Positions 21,001-33,000 of a stretch of DNA of 64,000 bases are shown here, one piece after another. The translations under genes and the position numbers were made by a program. Positions within the stretch are counted from its first letter, which is position 1, and each line of letters starts with the position of its first letter. The notes below the pieces were generated by a model, which did no database searches, was not told where the DNA came from, and worked only from the letters and a program-made list of their open reading frames with translations. Origin of the DNA: Hexactinellida sp. DTS-2022. Its lineage: Eukaryota > Porifera > Hexactinellida. The stretch is from assembly GCA_028753945.1 (NCBI GenBank), contig JAPNXP010000013.1:3906001-3970000 (forward strand). Direction: 5' to 3'.

Positions 21001-24000
21001 CTACATGGACATGGGTTGGTTTTTTCAGAAACCTGTTAGAAGAACACAAATCAAACTGGTTTCTCGTGTAGCTGCTGTTCAGTGTACCAGATTTAGTTCC
21101 ATTGTGTAATTATCATCAGAAATTCTAGATACCACTCCTAAAGTATTCTGTTGCCCTAAGGAATTCATCTGATCTGGCCTTTCAATGGGAATGATGATAT
21201 TGTTGTCTCCAACATGTGCCGGCTCAAATCTTTTAGCAGCAGAATTCAACATGCGTCGGTGGAGTTGCTCCTGCTCTCTCTTGTGCCCCTCCTCACCGAT
21301 TCACGTTGATCCCTATTTGACTCAATGTTGCACTTGGGACACCACACACTGGATCCATATCCCTCTTCTCCAGCTCACGACCCCATATCAAGTGAATTGG
21401 GCAACAACATTCAGGACACTGGTGTACGCCACTTGTCTGAATATTGCTGACAACACAGTCGAGATTATTGCTCGACGAAGAAGCGGAAGTGGAAGGAGAG
21501 AAGATTCCTTCCGGCTGTGGCTGTGAGATTTCATCCAAATAAGAATCTTGTATGAAAAGCTCTTTTTGTACGAGTGCACTCTCAAATGGCGATTCAACCT
21601 CATCAATTACGTTGTTCACATTGGGTTGAGTGAATTCATTATCAAGAATTTCAAAACACGTGGTGTGCTTTAAGTGAGCGATGGAAGAACACTCAGAGTT
21701 AGGTGGAAGGTTGATCTAATCGATAATTCTTTTCAGATCTTCCTCCATATGAATTTCTGAAGCTAACTCAATGGAATTCCCAAATCTGAGAGACAAAAAT
21801 ATGGCTTTCGATTGTAGAGAGCTTCATACGGAGTCATCCAAATCGTCGAATGAAAGGTGGAGTTCTTTTCTAAATTTTAAGACTTTAGTGCCAAGCTTAA
21901 GTCATCCAAATTGTCTCTCATTTTCGAAGCCAGAGCATTTTTCAGCTCACGATTAGCGCGCTCTACCGAACTTTGACTTTCAGGGTTTAGAGGCTTTCCA
22001 TGACAATCTTGGTATCCGGCCAGTTTTTGTTCAGGAGGGAGAATAGGATGTTGTTTCTGAACTCACCCCCAATGTTCGCTTTGAAGGATATGAGGAGGGC
22101 CAAGTTCATAAAAATATGTTCTAATAGTAGGGGCGGCGGGAGGGTGGGGCCTGTGCCCCACCTCAACTTGAGCGAGCCCCACCTCATGCCCCACTTGAGG
22201 TTGGGCACATGCCTAAATTAATGATAGTGTGTCCCATTTGAGGTAGGCTATGCCCCACCTGTGCCCCACCAGTGGTACCGCGCTATCGCCGCGACTGTCT
22301 AATAGTGTTGTAAAAATTTCAAAAAAAATTGTTTTCCATGGAAATTTCTGGAAAGATTACATATTTCAAATTGTGCTTAGGAACTTTATTTGAAATTGCT
22401 AAAAAAATTTGTGCTAAATAAGTTAATTAATTCCGAGGAAAAATAACAAGCGCACAGTAACAACTCTACATTATAGCAGGGACTTCTTTAATGTAGGGAC
22501 TGTAAACTTCATTTTACGGTAAAATTAGCGTAGGCCTAAAACAGTATTGTTACTTATTGATATCCCGTAATCCGCTAAAAAATGCTAGACACAGGAAATG
22601 TATTATTGTCGTATAGGAAGTCATATTTTGGGAGTCCAACGGTCTTATTGGTTTATCGAAAATATTTGTGGAATGTAAGTATGCGATTTTCACACCCTTC
22701 CATATATGGTAATATTGTTAAAATTTCGAGGTCAGTTAACTTTATCCATATGAAATTTATTATTGGCGAATGGGAAATGGGAATTCATATTTAGGGACTC
22801 AGTAGATCACATTGATTTAACTAAGGCGTTCCCCTTGGCCTATATTATTCTTTTGGCACTCTCCACAGGAGGATTGCCCCGACCCTGTTTTGTAGTTTAA
22901 ATAAATTCAGATAATAAATAATCCCATATATAATCAACATACCCTGAATTTATTTAACATAATCATTAGGATTAGTCAGAATAAAAAGGAATAGATTTGA
23001 AAGAAACTTATCAAGATTTTTTAATAAACAACATAATGACAGATATCTGATAGGTAAGAATTAGCTAAACTACAAAACAGGGTCGGGGCAATCCTCCTGT
23101 GGAGAGTGCCAAATAATAATATAGGCTAAGGGGAACGCCTTAGGTAAATCAATGTGATCTACTGAGTCCCTAAATATGAATTCCCATTTCCCATTCGCCA
23201 ATAATAAATTTCATATGGATAAAGTTAACTAATCTCTAGATTTTAACAATATTACCATATATGGAAGGGTGTGAAAATCGCATAACTTACATTCCACAAA
23301 TATTTTCGATAAACCAATATGACCGTTGGACTCCCAAAATCTGACTTCCTATACGACAATAATACATTTCCTGTGTCTAGCGTTAGCGGATTACGGGATA
23401 TCAATAAGTAACAATACTGTTTTAGGCCTACGCTAATTTTACCGTTAAACGAAGTTTACAGTCCCTATATTAAAGAAGTCCCTGATTATAGATATCGTTT
23501 ATCAAAATTTCAAAACTAGGTATATGTATATAATAATTTTTCCATGTAAAATTTCCTGAAATTTGGGAATTTTTGGGAAATTTCCCGAGCTTACAACACT
23601 ATTCTAACACCTCAGGAACCTCCTCCGCAGACTTATGTTTCAGGGGACGAAGACGTATAGATTAGTGAAGTGGTCTTGATAATCCAGAAGTCACCGGTAT
23701 GGAACTCTAGACTCTGACATGTTGTGCTCTTGTCACTGTCTTGTGTCATATCCCTGAAGTCGACAAGATCCACTTGACATCGGGAAACGAATCTTGTGGA
23801 AGGGATAGGTTTGACGACTAAAGAGTTAATGCTCTTTCTAGCCTTCCTGAGGTGGCCACCTCAGGAAGGCAAAGAAAAATTGAAAAATTGTGAAAATTAA
23901 GGTTGATAAAAATAAATTAATTGTACTTCTTTTGGATTTAGCATAGTCAAAAACCTAGAAAAACGTTTCAATAGTGGAGAATCATTAAGGATACATTCCA

Positions 24001-27000
24001 ATTTCACCTACTGAAGTCATAGATATGATATCAACTTGTTGGTTTAAATTTAAGTTGGTAAAAATACCATTTTCTCTTATATAAATAGTAACAACAATGT
24101 GATGACATGTTTCGAAAGTATTATCTTTTCCTCTTTCTAATGATAATAACATTCAACGCGCAACGAATTATACCAACTTTGCTCTTCTCCACATTTCCCT
24201 TCGTTCGAATTAATTTACTTGTATTGTTAGATTATCAAAAGTCAAAAATATACAATTGAGGGCAATTGAGAAATGCAGTATCAACATGAATCATTAGTCT
24301 TTCATCTACCATATTAATTAAAACAATGTTTAGACCCGCAGACATTATTATTTTTACGACTAAGTCCGAGAAAATACACGATTATCGAATCTTTCTCACT
24401 TAGTAACATTATTATTACGAGCCCTTTGGTCTCGGTCGCTTTGCGACGGTTCGGCGCTCCACGCCTCAATTGACGACCGCTGCGCGGCGCGCGGCCTTAC
24501 TACGCCTTGAAACTAATCGTTTAGAATTATACATCTTTGTGGTGAATTAAATATATTCCTCATAAAGTCCCCTCAATAAGAATGCTAAGCGCTACACAAT
24601 GTAATTTGTTTGGGAAATTCAAATCCTCCCATTAGTAGCTCAATAAATTTCAGTTGCACGATAAGGATAGCTCGATTCCAAATAATACTAAAAGAAAAAC
24701 ATGCAATAGAATAGACAAATGATTGATTGGTTGAATGAATTTATTTCAACTCAATCAAATTGCAGCCTCAGAAAATCTTTCTATTACGCACAGTCTATTT
24801 ATACTAATTGAATAAGTTAGCTAATCCATACTAACAAACGCTCGAATTCAATTGGCTAACATATTTTGTCACCTTTAAATGTGAATATTTCTCTTCAAAA
24901 ACCAATAGATCGTACAAAATTACCCCGTATACAAATTTTCAGCTTTCTGGGACTCGTAGTCTTTCCAATTAACTCTGGACAATAAACAAACACACAAACA
25001 AACAAAATAAAAAATTGGAGCCTGTGCCGACGCATGTTCCTTTGGTGGCACTATATTTTGTTGGTTGTTTATTGATAGTGCCTCCAAAGGAACATGCTGT
25101 CGGCACAGGCTGCAATTTTGGATTTTTTTCGCCATGTCATCATCACTATGAAGGTGTTAAATTATTTCAGAAAGGTGTTTCAGAAGGCATCGACCCTTAG
25201 AGTGCCGGAAGTTTCCATTTTAGTTCACTTCATTTTAGAGGTATTCAAGTTTCAGTAGAATATAATAGGTGATGACTCAGCGTTTTTAATGTGCGTGTTG
25301 GGTCATCACCCAACACCAGCCAACCCATTTTTAATATAGAATTCACAAATTGTAAAAACTAATTTTTTTAACGATGAAATCATCACCTTAAGGTGTCAAG
25401 ACCCACTTGTATAGGTGGTAAGTGGCATAAGGACCAATTGATAAATTGAAAGTTTGTTTCTATCTTATGTCATTTGTGAGATTAATGAAATTTAGCAAAT
25501 CAGTATAAATAATTATTCAAATTATTAATAATTTAGCACCATCATTATGTACAACAAATTAAATTAAGTTCAATTATATGCAAAATTATTAATTTAAATT
25601 GAATTTCACTATAATACTTGAATTTAGCGCACTCGATAACCCCAATAATTTAATTGGAACAGTCTCTATAAGTTAAAGACAGCGAATTAATTATGTCAGT
25701 GTATTCATTGTGTAGAATATTCACGCAGAAGTAAATATAATCACATAATCTGTTGTTGTTATGGAATGTAAAATCTTAGTTTCAATTATCAAATAGAAGC
25801 CTACTCGATTTCACAAGTGGAATCAATATGATTATCGCAAGTTTAAACAATAGTGTAAGATTTAACAAGTTTAATCAATATATTTATTACAAGTTGAAAC
25901 AATTGAATTAGATTTAACAGTTTTACTGAAACTGAAGTGTGAGTAAACAAAGAAATTTTAACCCCCATTAATGGCAGAAATTAAACCCTTTGTTGAAAAT
26001 TTTCTTCTCCTGTCAGACGCAGAATTTTATGGTGAATCCAAATGTGAAATAAAATTTGGGGGTTTAGTAAAACATTTTTTTAGATAAGGACCAGACAATT
26101 TTGAAAGGTGTTAAAGATGTGTCCAAAATTTGTTAATTAAAAATCGTAACCCCAGGTGCAAATTAGACGGTCCCATCGCACCTACATGCCAAGTTTCAGA
26201 CCATCAACTATAAAGCTCTGGCCAGGGCACCGTCTACGGAGAAAAATAAGATAAAAATAAAATCCAAAATAGCTGCCTGTGCCGACGCATGTTCCTTTGG
26301 TGGCACAATATTTTGATGGTGGTTTATTGATAGTGCCTCCAAAGGAACATGCTGTCGGCACAGGCTGCAATTTTGGATTTTTTTTCGCCAAGTCATCATC
26401 ACTATAAAGGTGTTAAATTATTTCAGAAAGGTGTTTCAGAAGGCATCGACCCTTAGAGTGGTGGAAGTTTCCATTTAGTTCAGAGATATTCTAGTTTCAG
26501 TAGAATATAATAAGTGATGACTCAGCATTTTTTATGTATGTGTTGGGTCATCACCCAACACCAACCAACCCATTCGAATTCTATAATTAACAAAATTGTA
26601 AAAACACATTTTTTTGACGATGTCATCATCACCTCAAGGTGTCAAGACCCACTTGTATAGGTGGTACGTGGCATAAGGACCAATTGATAAATTGAAAGTT
26701 TGTTTCTATCTTGTAGTAGGGCAGATTAGCTGAAGCAAGGGTGGGGTTGGTCAACCGATCCGAGGCTACGGTTACAATTCGATTTCTCGCAACGGTTAAC
26801 CGGTTAACCGCCCATCCTACTCAATACAATAAATCCTTTGTAAAAATTTGATTAGTGGCCAGGCACGTAGCTACGGGGGGGGCGAGGGTGGCGACTGCTC
26901 CCCCTCCCAACAGTACTTCTCGCCCCCCCTCCCAAGAGAATTTAGGAAGTGTTCGTTATAGTAAATAGAGTGATTCGTCCCCCCCTTTTCCCTCCGACTC

Positions 27001-30000
27001 CCTGCACTTGCCCCCCTGAATTACATACACTAGCTACGTGCCTGGATTATACTACAGAATAAGACTCAGCTGTATAAAGTATAACAGCATAAGTATATTA
27101 ACTCATACATTTCGTGCTTTAGGTAAATTTAAACGAATGTTGTCTAAGAAAATTTAATAAGTGGTGATGAGAAATGGGTTTAGGACTACATATTCTGATA
27201 AAATTCAAAGAATTTTAATACTTTATACATTAATTTCTCAATAAATCTGCTGATATTCAACAGACCGGCTAACTGATTAATAAATTTCTAACCGTTAACC
27301 GATGTCAGCAACGGTTAACCGGTTAGCCGGTTAACCGAATCCAGCCTTGGCTGAAGGATGTGGACATCCCGGACCAAAGCACCAAATTTTTTCCACATAT
27401 AGACCATTGCTTGGGCACTCGATTTTTGGTAGGATCCACTTCCGCCGGATACATTATGACCTCCATAAGGCATTTTCAAAATGACCATTTTAATATTATT
27501 CGGACCAAAGTCCGCATTCACTAACTCATGTCAAATGACTTCGTATAAGTATATTATATGCATAGTTGTAATCAATACAGTGTGCGCTGTCGAAAGATGG
27601 GTCACTTGGTAGGGTTGCTATAATTTCTGAGAATGGAATGTTCAACATTCCACCGTTGTCAAGGAAACTTTTTAATCTGAATATGGTCATGTGACCCCTC
27701 TAATTAACGGAAATTCCATGCTGATTACGAATATCTCATTTCCAGATTGGAATAGATATCACTTGAAAAGTTATATTACATTGAGTGCTTAATGATTAGC
27801 TAGCTTAAGAATGAAAAGTGGATACGCCATAAATTTATCTATCATGTCCCTTCGTTTCAATTTTCTATGTAGCTCAAATAAAATAAAGCGGACTTTATGC
27901 TAATCAAGTATTTGTCCCATCATAGGCGCCAAGTTTGGGGTTTTGGGGGGGGGGGCCCATTATTGTAATTGTGGGGGGGGACGACTCCCGGGCCTGTCGG
28001 CTGATTTATATTTTATATGAAAGTGGTCATTTTGATCGACCAAGGGATGATAGAGGGTGAGAATCACGTTTGTTTACTCATTATATCCAGATTTAGTTTC
28101 TGAAGAAACAAATCTGGAAATATTTAGTAAACCTCCGGTGGCCCCCCCAGACCCCCCAAGTGGCCCCACATCTTTGATTATATTTTCCAAAACTTGATTA
28201 ACCAACTATCAAACACCAAAAGAGTTGATATAGTATTAGTATGGGACATATACATCCTCAGGAGCATCAAAGAATCTACTATAAAAAAGAGAGGTAAAGG
28301 TTACGGAAAAAGGTTGCAAGTAGAAATAAGCTTCCAAGAAATTGGACAGATTTCTTACGTGATCCAACTATTAAACAAGAACTGTTTGCATTTCTTTCCA
28401 ACAAAATTGTCCCGAAGGCAAGGAAATAATCATCACGACTGGTGTCACAGCTATTCTTCGAGGAAGTGATCGTTCTATGGCGCTATGTGATCATGGGGAA
28501 GCTGACACTAGACTTCTGATCCATTTACAGGATGCCATTTTTAATAACTATACTAAATGTCTAGTGCGCGCAGTAGACATGGAAAGTTACACCACTTGAT
28601 TACCATATGCAAAGATGTGAACATTTGGGTTAGCTTTGGTACAGGAAATAACTTTACATACTATCATATCATAGCAATCTACGAAGAACTAGGAAGGGAG
28701 AAATCTCTGGCCCTTCCTGTTTTCCATTGTTTCACGGATGTGATACTACATCTGCATTCTTTTGGAGAGGCAAGTGGTCAGCATGGGAGGTTTGAAACTG
28801 TTATCATGATGTGACATTTGCCTTTACCTACATGGCACTCAACCCTTATACAAAAGTAGAATTCGATGCTCAGCATTTTTAGCTGGTGGAACGCTTTACA
28901 GTTATTCTTTATGATAAAGCAAGTAATTTGCAGTATGTGGATGAAGGAAGAAAAGAAATGATTTGTCAGGAGAAAACAATGGAGAGAATACCGCTTACCC
29001 GGGATGCACTACTACAACAATCAAAACGAGTTGCATATCAGTCTGGGATATGGTGCACCAGTGAGCAAATTGGACAACGTGTACCTACTCCAGAAGGTCG
29101 GGGTTGGACTATTGATGATAAAATCCAATCATGGGTTCCTGTGTGGAACAGTTTACCTGTGGCTTCAAAAGCATGCAGTGGATTCGTAAAATGTAGATTT
29201 AAGAGTAGAAGTGACTTTGGCGGTAGATGCGCGTGCAGAAAAGCGCGTTGGATATGCACAGAACTTTTTTTGTAGTTGTAAATGTGAGAAGCAATATTTT
29301 TAGTGACATGGTACGAACCATAATTTTTAGTATACAATCACAGTATTCACACAATTCTCACTTTATTACATTTAGTAATTAATCATTAAGCACTAAATGT
29401 AATATAACTTTTCAAGTGATATTTATTCCAATCTGGAAATGAGATATTCGTAATCAGCATGGAATTTCCGTTAATTAGAGGGGTCACATGACCATATTCA
29501 GATTAAAAAGTTTCCTTGACAACGGTGGAATGTTGAACATTCCATTCTCAGAAATTATAGCAACCCTACCAAGTGACCCATCTTTCGACAGCGCACACTG
29601 TATTGATTACAACTATGCATATAATATACTTATACGAAGTCATTTGACATGAGTTAGTGAATGCGGACTTTGGTCCGAATAATATTAAAATGGTCATTTT
29701 GAAAATGCCTTATGGAGGTCATAATGTATCCGGCGGAAGTGGATCCTACCAAAAATCGAGTGCCCAAGCAATGGTCTATATGTGGAAAAAATTTGGTGCT
29801 TTGGTCCGGGATGTCCACATCCTTCCAAAATATGGACTTAAGCTGCCCTACTATTGTATCATCTCTGAGATTAATGAAATTTAGCAAATTAGTATAAATA
29901 TTTAATTAATTTATTACAATTTAACACCATTATTATGTACAGCAAAATAAATTAAGTTCAATTATTTGTAATAATTATGAATCTAAATTAAATTAAATAT

Positions 30001-33000
30001 AATATTTGAATTCAGCGCACTCGAATTCCCCAATAATCTAATTGGAAGCGTCCCTCTATGGTAAATACAGACTGAATTAATTATAATTATAATTACGTCA
30101 GTATATTATTAGTACAAGAGTATTCTTGCAGAAGTAAATATATTCACTTAATCTGTCGTTGTTATGGAATGTAAAATCTTAGTTTTCAATTGGAAAATAG
30201 AAGCCTATTCGATTTCATAAGTGGAATCAATATAATTGTCGCAAGTTGAAAAAATAGTGTAAGATTTAACAAGTTTAATCAATATAAGTATTACAAGTTG
30301 AAACAATGGAATTAGATTTAACAGTTTTACTGAATCTGAAGTGTGAGGAAACACAGGGGATTGGCACCCCAATAATGGCACAAACCTAGGCTAAATTAAA
30401 TATTTGTGATTTGCCAAAAGGTGTAGAATTTATTTCTCTATCCGTACATGTAAATTTTATCAAGCTCAATATTAATTATTTCATGTTATGAGAAATAATT
30501 AGTTTAAATAGGTGTTTGAATCATTTGATAAAAAATCGTAACCCCAGGTGCAAATTAGACGGTCCCTCCTCAAATACATGCCAAGTTTCAGCCCTCAATG
30601 GATACAAGTGTGGCCAGGGCACCTGCTACGGAGAAAATAAAATAAAAAAATCCAAAATTGCAACCTGTGCCGACGCATGTCCTTTGGTGGCACTATATTT
30701 GGGAGGTGGTTCATTGATAGTGCCTCCAAAGGAACATGCTGTCGGCACAGGCTGCAATTTTGGATTTTTTTTCGCATTGTCATCATCACTATTAAGGTGT
30801 TAAATTATTTCAAAAAGGTGTTACAGAAGGCATCGACCCTTAGAGTGGTGGAAGGTTCAATTTAGTTCACTTCATTTTAGAGATATTCAAGTTTGAGTAG
30901 AATATAATAGCTGATGACTCAGCATTTTTTATGTGAGTGTTGGGTCATCACCCAACATCAACTAACGCATTTTAAATATCGAATTAAGAAAATTGTAAAA
31001 ACACATTTTTTTAACGATGTCATCATCACCTCAAGGTGTCAAGACCCACTTGTATAGGTGGCACATGCCATAAGGACCAATTGATAAATTGAAAGTTTGT
31101 TTCTATCTTCTATGATCTCTGAGATTTATGATATTTAATTAATTAGTATAAATAATTATTAATATTATATATAATTTAACACACATTTCATTGTCAACTT
31201 ATATTTATTAAGTTTAATTATTTTGTCATAAATAATTAATTAATTAATTTGGCTATCAAATTTCAATCCCGCACACTCGATATAACCCCTAATAAACAAA
31301 TTGGGAGCATCTATATAAGTCATATACTGACTTAATTAATTATAATTAATTACGTCAGTATATTAACAGTGCAAGAGTATTCTTGCAGAAGGAGATATAA
31401 TCAAATAATCTGTTGTTGTTATGGAATGTAGAATCTTAGTTTTCAATTGGAAAATAGAAGCCTACTCGATCTCACAGGTTGAATCAATATAATAATAACG
31501 AGTTGAAACAATAGAATTAGATTTAACACTTTCAATTGAACTGAAGTGTTAGTAAACAAAGGAAACTTGCAAAACAATTGTGGCACAAACTAAGTACAAT
31601 TTGAAAATTCGTGCACTGTGAAAAGGTGTAGAATTTAATTTTCTATCGAATGCATATAAATTTAATTTTCGGGTACTATTTATTGTGCTTTTTCTAACAT
31701 TAAACAGGTTGAAAAATGTGTCCAAAAAAATGTAATCAAAAATCGTGACCCCAGGTGCACATCTGTAACCCATGAGACACATATCCTGAAAATTTGGGCT
31801 CTTAGTTAACAAAACTCTGTTCTGTGGAGAGGATACGGAAGGATAAAAATCCACAATTGCAACCTGTGCCGACGCAAGTTCCTTTGGTGGCACTATATTT
31901 TGATGATGGTTTATTGATAGTGACATTTTTACCACTGTGGGTGGCACTCTTCACAGCCTTGTAGAAAATCTTTGCAGGCTTTTTCAGTGATACCGTGGTA
32001 CTCCTGAGATATACAATTATAAAGTAGGGTTGCCGTGGGTATGGGAATCAAGTTTCTCCTGTGGGGATTCCATATATGGATCCCCATAGGACACCCTTAT
32101 GGATATAAATACAAGTGATACAAGGCCGTTACAACCAGGTACGACATTTTCAATACTATTTTTTCTGAATTGTATAGCAGCCTATTTGTACGTGTGGAAA
32201 GTTGCAAATGGCGTACCAATGCAATGTTGCGACTGAAATGGCCATCAAATCTTGCATATTGATTTACCAGTTTAATTTTGATCCCTCCGACCCTCCGGAC
32301 CTGTCATATTGAGGATAGGATCCGAGATTATAAAATTTGAATTCTCACAATATAAATTGGTCTCTAAAATTCAGTTTTGATATGGTTTGCTCAGAATTTA
32401 AGTATCAGCTATCCATTCTAACCCAACAGTCAACCTTCTAGCTTTAATGGGCGTAAGTTATACCCACAATGTGACAATTAAGTAATAATTTGGTGTGGAA
32501 TTCTACTACATTCCCATGAATCCCATCTTATTACCACAGGATTTATTTGCTGATTCATATGTGTATATATACGTATATACGTGTACGGTATATATTTGTT
32601 TGTATGCTACGAGTTGATTGAAGAAAGTGGACGGTTTCCAAATGTGATTTTTGGCATATAGGGGTAACTTTTGGCACCCGCCAACAAGTTGAGGTTTCCA
32701 CTCAAAATTTCTCACACCTGGACAAGTTATGACGTCATTGTCACATTTCGAGAAGCCAGAAAATTCACTTAATCGCACATAATTCGCGTCCTTTGAGAGA
32801 TAAAAATCTGAAAATTTAATAGAATATGTACATTAATGATGCGGACAGGTTGGTCACACCAGATCGCCACTATGCTAACTCATTATCACATGATGACGTA
32901 TTCATTAAAATTTCACATTGTTAAATTTGACTATTTAGGCCTATTTAGTATATAAACCACACACCAACCGCGAAGCGGTTGGACTGTGGTTGTGTTCTGC

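Larger units (their letters stand above)
21075..23845 (-). pseudogene. Integrase (KRBA2/Ginger- or retroelement-type), split and broken
   Basis: Reads right to left. 23845-23608 carries 'VKPIPSTRF', 'SRCQVDLVDF' (first catalytic Asp region) and, frameshifted, 'LKHKSAEEVPEVLE'. 22118-21960 continues in register with 'GGEFRNNILFSLLNKNWP' (the DnGgEF motif with Asp lost) and 'SSVERANRELKNAL' (the catalytic Glu region). 21840-21760 has 'TPYEALYNRKP'. 21470-21300 has a Cys/His cluster (CPECC...H...). 21280-21080 has 'VGDNNIIIPIERPDQM'. This order is that of integrases related to KRBA2 and gypsy or Ginger elements. Two insertions (22128-22297 and 22303-23601) separate the first and second pieces. 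Frameshifts and stops elsewhere mean it is dead. It lies inside intron 6 of the DAPK-like gene, on the same strand. Confidence 0.85.
26714..29853. mobile_element. Foldback element with internal gene remnant, 3.1 kb
   Basis: Ends TAGTAGGGCAG and CTGCCCTACTA, with TTG at both borders (26711-26713, 29854-29856). Uninterrupted modules (for example near 41198) read TATCTTGTATCATC, with TTG once, so a 3-bp duplication is supported. Inverted arms of about 450 bp (27350-27796 and 29381-29827) begin near GATGTGGACATCCCGGACC. The middle holds an orphan protein pseudogene and a dispersed repeat; the left arm is split by a hAT-like MITE. Superfamily unassigned; 3-bp duplications occur in CACTA and PIF/Harbinger elements. 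Confidence 0.88.
24720..31923 (+). repeat. Repeat block B: four modules, mostly one direction
   Basis: Lies in intron 6. Hairpins at 25011-25122, 26263-26377, 30651-30764 and a half hairpin at 31850-31923. Spacing is about 1.25 kb once the 3.1-kb foldback element (26714-29853) is removed. Each module starts after a hairpin with TTCGCCA.GTCATCATCAC, passes 'GTTGGGTCATCACCCAAC' and 'CTTGTATAGGTGG', and ends with CCGTCTACGGAG or an equivalent before the next hairpin. At 31923 the last hairpin is cut off in its loop and unique sequence follows. At 24895-25000 a fragment shared with 48555 and 49455 abuts the first hairpin. Confidence 0.85.

Noticed and set aside
25015-25200. Recurrent 60-110-codon frames across the 115-bp hairpins (both strands, many blocks)
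   Set aside because: They recur only because the DNA repeats. Reading passes straight through the hairpin arms and differs between frames; codons show no protein-like constraint.
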